This document shows, piece after piece, positions 7,601 to 11,477 of a stretch of DNA of 11,477 nt. Under the pieces are notes generated by a model. That model made no database searches and was not told the origin of the DNA. It saw only the letters and a list, made by a program, of their open reading frames with translations. A program made the translations under genes and the position numbers. The DNA is from Verrucomicrobiota bacterium. GTDB taxonomy: Bacteria; Verrucomicrobiota; Verrucomicrobiia; Limisphaerales; UBA1096. The DNA lies in the NCBI GenBank assembly GCA_003972865.1, contig QOAX01000191.1, forward strand, positions 1 through 11,477, given 5' to 3'. The first letter of the stretch is position 1. Each line of letters starts with the position of its first letter.

Positions 7601-8500
7601 TTATTTGGACTTTTCGGGACGATTCCCAAAGAACAACGCCCCAAGCACGATCGCCGCCCCGAGCAGTTGCTGTCCGCCCAGCGCCTGGCCGAGCAGCACC
7701 CAGCCCAGCGCCGCCGCGAATACCGGCTGCAGTAGCAGATTCAGCGACGTGAGCGACGCCGGCAGGTGGCCAAAGGCATACGCGATCAGGCCCTGCCCGG
7801 CGAAATGGCTGACCAGCGCCAAGCCGAGCAGCACGAGCCAGCCGTTGAGGTTGGGCGTCAGCAGTATCTCGCCACTGGCCAGGGCGACCGCGAGCATCAT
7901 CGGTGCCGCGAACAATCCGGACCAGGCCATGATCTCCTGCGGCGGGCAGGTCTCGCGCAGTTTTTTCACCGCGAGCATGTATGAGCCGTACGCGATGGCG
8001 GTGAGCAGCGAGAGGGCATCGCCGAACAGTCGCTCGGGGTCGAGTTGGAAACTGGCGCCCATCAAGACTACCGCGCCGCCGAACGCGAGGCCGAGCGCAA
8101 TGAAAAAGCGTGGGGCGATCCGTTCGCCGAACAGGTGGCCAGCCCACAACGTCACCCACAGCGGGGCGAAGTTCGCCAGCAACGTGGCGTTGGCGACAGT
8201 GGTGTATTTGATCGACCAATGCCACAACACCAAATCGACCGCGAAGAAAAAACCTGCCAAGGCCAGCAAGCCAGTCGGCCGGCGGGTGTGCTTAGTTGTT
8301 TTAGCGTCGGTTTTTCCCGGAACGGCCAGCAACACCATCCACATGAACGGCAACGCGAAGAACACCCGATAAAAACCAATCGCCGCCGGCCCGAAGCCGC
8401 CATACTCCGGCTTCAGCGCAAACGCCGCTAACACCGGCGAAAAGCCAATCGCCAACGCACCAAAAGCCAGCGCAACCGTTGGTATCTTCGGGTAACTCAC
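7601..8500 (-). CDS. EamA/DMT-family membrane transporter
   Basis: This is an inner-membrane carrier of the drug/metabolite transporter superfamily, exporting small metabolites or drugs in exchange for protons. From the GTG at 8500 it has 299 residues, the typical size, and about ten hydrophobic helices arranged as two EamA repeats: one beginning FGALAIGFSPVLAAFAL and ending near FGGAVVLMGASF, the second from FGDALSLLTAIAYGSYMLAVKK to LGAAIVLGALFFG. The motif TTVANATLLANFAPLWVTLW at the end of the first repeat and SLTSLNLLLQPVFAAALGWVLLG in the second are characteristic. The open frame extends upstream to 8779, but that part is polar, proline-rich and antisense to the cytochrome gene, so it is excluded. 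The MarR gene follows after 70 bases. The substrate cannot be predicted. Confidence 0.9.
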   Translation of the reverse strand: MSYPKIPTVALAFGALAIGFSPVLAAFALKPEYGGFGPAAIGFYRVFFALPFMWMVLLAVPGKTDAKTTKHTRRPTGLLALAGFFFAVDLVLWHWSIKYTTVANATLLANFAPLWVTLWAGHLFGERIAPRFFIALGLAFGGAVVLMGASFQLDPERLFGDALSLLTAIAYGSYMLAVKKLRETCPPQEIMAWSGLFAAPMMLAVALASGEILLTPNLNGWLVLLGLALVSHFAGQGLIAYAFGHLPASLTSLNLLLQPVFAAALGWVLLGQALGGQQLLGAAIVLGALFFGNRPEKSK

Positions 8501-8557
8501 CAAGCCGCGCAGCGTAGGCAAAAGCCCGAGGCTGCGCGAGATTTGCCGACTCGCGGC

Positions 8558-8570
8558 GTTTGGCCAAGCG
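8558..8570. repeat. Palindromic repeat between divergent genes
   Basis: The exact core is at 8560-8567 (GTTTGGCCAAGCG). It lies in the 88-base divergent spacer between the EamA gene and the cytochrome gene, where promoters for both must lie. No convincing -35/-10 pair was found in this spacer. Confidence 0.75.
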
Positions 8571-8588
8571 GGGTAGGCTCGGACGAGC

Positions 8589-9311
8589 GTGATGGTGTGG
8601 CGATGTTTTTTTTTGCGGCATTGTGCCGGCTTGGCCTTGGGGCTTTGGCTGGTGGCCGGGCTGGGGTGTGTCCAGGGGCCAAGTGAGGCGGAGTCGCCAC
8701 TTGTTGCTTCCGCGCTTGGCCAAGCGCTTGGCCAAGTGGACACGGCGACGATTGATGCCTGCATGGTTTGCCATAGCACACGCGAGATGCAGCGCGGGCC
8801 GGTGCTCGATGGTTTGCCGGAGTGGTATCTCGCGGATCAGCTAAAGAAATTCAAGTCGGGCCAGCGCGGCAAAAACGCGGCCAACCGCGCCGAGGCGCTG
8901 ATGGGCGTGGCGATGGCGAAGGTGGGGACGGATGAGCAACTCGCCGACTTGACGCGGCATTTTTCGAAGCGCAAGCCGAAGCCATTCATCCGTGTGGTGC
9001 GCGGCGACATCCCCGTCGGCAGGGCGCACTACGCGACTCGCTGCGCGTCGTGTCACGGCACTAAGGGCGAGGGCAAGCCGGAGATCCAGTCGCCGCCGGT
9101 GAATGTGCAGGAGGATTGGTTTTTGCTCGATCAACTCCGCAAGTACGCCAACGGCCAGCGCACCGTTCATCCCCGCGACGCGGGCGGCGTGATGATGAAG
9201 GCGGCTCTCGCCGGTTTGTCGCCGGACGACCTCCGAAGTGTCGTGGCTTACATCGCGCGGGACTTGACGGTGACGCCGCCGTTGCAAAAGGTCGGCCCGC
9301 CGAAAAAGTAA
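8589..9311 (+). CDS. Di-heme cytochrome c (c4-like)
   Basis: This is an exported electron-transfer protein of 240 residues with two class I cytochrome c domains, heme sites CMVCH (58-62) and CASCH (152-156). Each domain has the c4-type pattern: a YLADQLKKFKSGQR or FLLDQLRKYANGQR helix and a methionine-containing stretch (ALMGVAMA; GGVMMKAAL) that can supply the sixth iron ligand. The N-terminus (CAGLALGLWLVAGLGC) is either a signal peptide or a weak lipoprotein signal at C27. The start may be GTG 8589 or ATG 8592; no strong Shine-Dalgarno site separates them. Residues 42-49 are ALGQALGQ, coded by two tandem palindromic repeats between the signal and the first heme. A nine-T run (8606-8614) lies in codons 6-9. 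The ABC ATPase gene starts 4 bases after the stop. Confidence 0.92.
   Translation: MMVWRCFFLRHCAGLALGLWLVAGLGCVQGPSEAESPLVASALGQALGQVDTATIDACMVCHSTREMQRGPVLDGLPEWYLADQLKKFKSGQRGKNAANRAEALMGVAMAKVGTDEQLADLTRHFSKRKPKPFIRVVRGDIPVGRAHYATRCASCHGTKGEGKPEIQSPPVNVQEDWFLLDQLRKYANGQRTVHPRDAGGVMMKAALAGLSPDDLRSVVAYIARDLTVTPPLQKVGPPKK
8712..8737. repeat. Tandem palindromic repeat, two full units
   Basis: Exact cores lie at 8716-8723 and 8728-8735, 12 bases apart, so the unit is GCGCTTGGCCAA. It is read in frame as ALGQALGQ in the cytochrome, between signal sequence and first heme. This is the clearest example of the 12-base tandem organisation. Confidence 0.9.
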
Positions 9312-9315
9312 ACCG

Positions 9316-10410
9316 ATGGCAAGCGTCCGACTCGATAATCTCTGCAAAAACTTCGGCTCTGTTCGGGCGGTGGACGGGGTGAGCCTCGAGATTCCCGACG
9401 GCGAGTTGATGGTGCTCGTGGGGCCGTCGGGCTGCGGCAAGTCCACGTTGTTGCGTCTGATCGCCGGGCTGGAGGAGGCCACGAGCGGCGGCATTTTTCT
9501 CGATGATCGCGAGGTCAGCCGCGTGAAGCCGCAGGATCGCGACGTGGCGATGGTGTTCCAGAATTACGCACTCTTTCCGCACCTCAACGTCGAGCAAAAC
9601 ATGGCGTTCAGCCTGAAGTTTCGCAAAGTGGCCAAGCCGGAGATTCGGTCGCGCGTCGCCGAGGCGGCTAAGGTGCTGGGCCTCGCCAACCTGTTGCGCC
9701 GCAAGCCGGCGGAGTTGTCCGGCGGCCAGCGGCAGCGCGTGGCGCTGGGCCGGGCGATGGTCTGCAAACCGAAAGTGTTCCTGCTCGACGAGCCACTCTC
9801 GAATCTCGACGCGCGGATGCGCGCCGAAATGCGCGCAGAGATCGCGGAGCTGCATCGGCGGCTGGGCACGACGATGATTTTTGTCACGCACGACCAGACC
9901 GAGGCGATGACGCTTGGCAAACGGCTTTGCGTGCTCGACCTTGGCCGAGTGATGCAGACCGGCTCGCCGATGGAGCTGTATCAGCGGCCGGCGCACCGGT
10001 TCGTCGGCGATTTCATCGGCACGCCGGGGATGAATTTTGTCTGGGGCCGCCTCGAGGAGCGCGACGGCGGATTGGCCTTCGTGGAACGGAGCGACGAAGG
10101 CGACGGCTTCGCGCTTGGCTTGGACGGCGACTTGGCCAAGCGCTTGGCCAGGCACAACGGTCGCGACGTGGAACTGGGCATCCGCCCCGAGCATTTGTCG
10201 GTCGCCGACGGGCAGGGCGGTATTTCTGCAACCATCGAAAGCTGCGAGACGCTTGGCCACGAGACACTGTTGAGGGTGCGGAGCGGCGGGCATGGGTTGG
10301 TGGTGCGAGTGGCCGGCGCGGGCGCTGCCAGCTTGGCCAAGGTCGGGCTGGAGTTCGACCTGGACGCCGCCACTTGGTTTGACGCCGACACCGGCCAGGC
10401 GCTGGGTTGA
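9316..10410 (+). CDS. ABC transporter ATP-binding protein, MalK/UgpC type
   Basis: This is the cytoplasmic ATPase that energises an ABC importer. The 364 residues have Walker A GPSGCGKST (36-44), Q-loop VFQNYALFPHL, signature LSGGQ (134-138), Walker B FLLDE (through E159), D-loop SNLD and H-loop H192 (VTHDQTEAM). The C-terminal part has FIGTPGMNFVWGRL and ELGIRPEHL, the TOBE region of the MalK/UgpC/PotA group of sugar, glycerol-phosphate or polyamine importers. No permease or binding protein is next to it; a CotH-type gene converges on it 19 bases away. It may be a shared ATPase of the MsmX kind, or its partners lie elsewhere. The C-terminal domain carries two exact palindromic-repeat cores (LAKRLAR at 273-279, LAK at 340-342) and the protein ends in GQALG. 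The start overlaps no Shine-Dalgarno site; coupling to the cytochrome gene is likely. Confidence 0.93.
   Translation: MASVRLDNLCKNFGSVRAVDGVSLEIPDGELMVLVGPSGCGKSTLLRLIAGLEEATSGGIFLDDREVSRVKPQDRDVAMVFQNYALFPHLNVEQNMAFSLKFRKVAKPEIRSRVAEAAKVLGLANLLRRKPAELSGGQRQRVALGRAMVCKPKVFLLDEPLSNLDARMRAEMRAEIAELHRRLGTTMIFVTHDQTEAMTLGKRLCVLDLGRVMQTGSPMELYQRPAHRFVGDFIGTPGMNFVWGRLEERDGGLAFVERSDEGDGFALGLDGDLAKRLARHNGRDVELGIRPEHLSVADGQGGISATIESCETLGHETLLRVRSGGHGLVVRVAGAGAASLAKVGLEFDLDAATWFDADTGQALG
10131..10152. repeat. Tandem palindromic repeat in the ABC ATPase gene
   Basis: The exact core at 10132-10139 is followed 12 bases on by TTGGCCAG. It is read as LAKRLAR. A partial unit (GCGCTTGGC) lies just upstream at 10111-10119. 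Confidence 0.8.
10251..10260. repeat. Palindromic repeat variant in the ABC ATPase gene
   Basis: GCTTGGCCAC differs from the full palindrome at its end. It is read as LGH in the C-terminal domain, and could be ordinary coding sequence. Confidence 0.35.
10331..10341. repeat. Palindromic repeat in the ABC ATPase 3' end
   Basis: The exact core is at 10333-10340, read as LAK in the C-terminal beta domain of the ATPase, the same frame as the tandem copy 200 bases upstream. Confidence 0.7.
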
Positions 10411-10429
10411 GTGACTGCGAGCTTGTGTG

Positions 10430-11477
10430 TCACCTGGGCCAAAGGGGCATGTCGTCGCCGTTGATTTCGCGCTCGATGTCGGGACGGCGGTTGCGGATGA
10501 AGTCGCGGATGGCCTCAAAGCGGACGCCGCGACGTTGATACGGACTGATGTGCGGGGTGACCATGGCCTCGATGCGCTCGGTCTCCGCGAGGAGTTTTTC
10601 CTCGTCCCAATGCTCGGCCATCAATTTCTTCATCGTTGCGGCGTATTTTTTTCGGACAGACGGAATCTGATAGAGCTTGCGGGCGACGAGACCTTTGAGG
10701 CGAACGGAGCGTGGTGAGCTGCGGTCGACACGCAGGCGGCTGTATTTCTCGAACAAACAATCGGCGCCCCAAGGTATGAAGTGGAGTTTCTCGCTGCCGG
10801 GGTTGAGGTAGATGAAGTAGTTGTTGCGGTTGCCGGAGTAGCCGTCCCAAAAACTGAGCAACCCCTCGAGCACCCAGAATTGGTAGAATGCCTCCTCGTC
10901 GATCACCTCCCAAATCGCCTCCTCGTAGTCGTGCTCGTTGGTTTGCAACTCGGCGACCATGAGGAAGTCGGTGCTTTCCGGGCTGATGTTCAGGCCGTGA
11001 ATCGCGAGGAGGTTGCGGCCCTTGCGAAACTTGTCCTTGTGCGGGCTTATGTTGAACGATGAGAAGCTCGAGTTGGCGCCGTCGTCGCCGCTGCTCGTGG
11101 CACGCGAGTCCCACTGCGCGTTTTCCGGTGCGTTCATCCGCGCCACCTCGTGGCCGTTGATGTAGGCGACGAAGCCGTCGTCGCACTTCATCCGGAGCAG
11201 CAGGTTCTTGGTGGCATGGATCGAGTCGAGGTCGTCGATCTCGAGCGGGAAACGCAGGTACAGCGACGTGGCCTTGTTGTGCATTTGCCCGATGAAGTTG
11301 AAATTCGGCGTGATGAGTTTTTCGAATCCCTGCCCCGCCTCGTAGCCGGCGCCGTTGGTGCCGGCTACCCAGCTTGAGTCGTCAAAGGATGACTTGTACC
11401 ACGCGGCATCGTGGGCGTCGCTGTCCGGCACCCAGGCGCGTCCCGGCACTTCGCCGCCAAAAAACGGCTCGCCGTTT
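10430..11477 (-). CDS. CotH-family protein with N-terminal beta-sandwich, 5' partial
   Basis: The frame is open through the right edge, so the N-terminus lies outside the window; the GTG at 11449 is internal. The first about 165 visible residues form a beta-sandwich of the kind seen in surface and carbohydrate-active proteins: WYKSSFDDSSW, LYLRFPLEIDD, MKCDDGFVAYINGHEVAR, NLLAIHGLN. From about residue 175 (numbered from 11449) the sequence matches the C-terminal half of a CotH kinase-like domain: FYQFWVLEGLLSFWDGYSGNRNNYFIY, then FIPWGAD at 224-230, then the helical tail LYQIPSVRKKYAATMKKLM and FIRNRRPDIEREI. The family usually has PWDxD; glycine replaces the first aspartate here, so kinase activity is doubtful. 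The N-terminal half of CotH is not seen between the two parts. Bacterial CotH-like proteins are mostly exported. The gene converges with the ABC ATPase gene, 19 bases apart. Confidence 0.82.
   Translation of the reverse strand, partial: NGEPFFGGEVPGRAWVPDSDAHDAAWYKSSFDDSSWVAGTNGAGYEAGQGFEKLITPNFNFIGQMHNKATSLYLRFPLEIDDLDSIHATKNLLLRMKCDDGFVAYINGHEVARMNAPENAQWDSRATSSGDDGANSSFSSFNISPHKDKFRKGRNLLAIHGLNISPESTDFLMVAELQTNEHDYEEAIWEVIDEEAFYQFWVLEGLLSFWDGYSGNRNNYFIYLNPGSEKLHFIPWGADCLFEKYSRLRVDRSSPRSVRLKGLVARKLYQIPSVRKKYAATMKKLMAEHWDEEKLLAETERIEAMVTPHISPYQRRGVRFEAIRDFIRNRRPDIEREINGDDMPLWPR

Noticed and set aside
7531..7644. N-terminal extension of the MarR regulator
   Set aside because: It would overlap the transporter gene, and the AGAGGA site favours the ATG at 7530.
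7681..7694. Further repeat copy in the EamA gene (coding LGQAL)
   Set aside because: The DNA is too diverged from the palindrome (GCGCCTGGCCGAGC), and the residues fit a normal transmembrane segment end.
8606..8614. Rho-independent terminator at the T run
   Set aside because: There is no GC-rich hairpin directly upstream, and the run lies inside the cytochrome coding region.
8501..8779. N-terminal extension of the EamA transporter
   Set aside because: The added residues are polar and proline-rich, include WPSAWPSA from the antisense repeat, and lie opposite the cytochrome start; the GTG at 8500 gives the normal family length.
1394..10341. CRISPR array as an explanation for the repeats
   Set aside because: The copies are 8-26 bases, irregularly spaced over thousands of bases, partly in genes, with no regular spacers and no cas genes.
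9061..10518. Long minus-strand open frame opposite the cytochrome and ABC ATPase genes
   Set aside because: It is a shadow of strongly supported plus-strand genes in GC-rich DNA; the translation is rich in R, H, A and Q and shows no domain.

Overview
The window is GC-rich (roughly 60%), densely coding bacterial chromosome, most likely from a Verrucomicrobiota member or a close PVC-group relative. The lineage is inferred from protein types: a large secreted beta-propeller protein of the DUF6797-like kind, a CotH-type protein fused to a carbohydrate-binding-like beta-sandwich, small lipoproteins, and few strong Shine-Dalgarno sites. No rRNA or tRNA gene, CRISPR array or transposase is visible.

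Layout. Bases 1-915 (+) hold the end of a cyclophilin-FKBP fusion prolyl isomerase. It is followed by a small lipoprotein gene (934-1447, +) that appears broken by one frameshift. A block of minus-strand genes runs from 8500 down to 1419: EamA-type transporter, MarR-type regulator, secreted beta-propeller protein, clpP, clpX and a class I/II aminotransferase. On the plus strand, from 8589, a di-heme cytochrome c is followed after 4 bases by a MalK/UgpC-type ABC ATPase. The right edge (10430-11477, -) holds the C-terminal part of a CotH-family protein that continues beyond the window. No gene-free stretch exceeds about 110 bases.

How the genes work together. ClpP and ClpX form the ATP-dependent ClpXP protease. 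The isomerase is a protein-folding factor. The transporter and MarR regulator look like a regulated efflux or metabolite-export pair. The cytochrome, the propeller protein and the CotH protein are exported and point to an elaborate periplasm or surface. The ABC ATPase has no permease or binding protein in the window.

The most striking feature is a dispersed short palindrome. The 8-mer TTGGCCAA occurs nine times exactly, where base composition alone would give well under one, and there are several one-mismatch copies. The copies expand into a self-complementary 12-base unit, TTGGCCAAGCGC, which repeats in tandem at about 4617, 8712 and 10131. The unit has no stop codon in any of the six frames and encodes only three peptide repeats (LAKR, WPSA, ALGQ). 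It sits both between genes and inside genes, in weakly conserved places: two signal-peptide or export junctions, the tail of ClpX, and the C-terminal domain of the ABC ATPase. It looks like a mobile or expanding palindromic element tolerated in reading frames.
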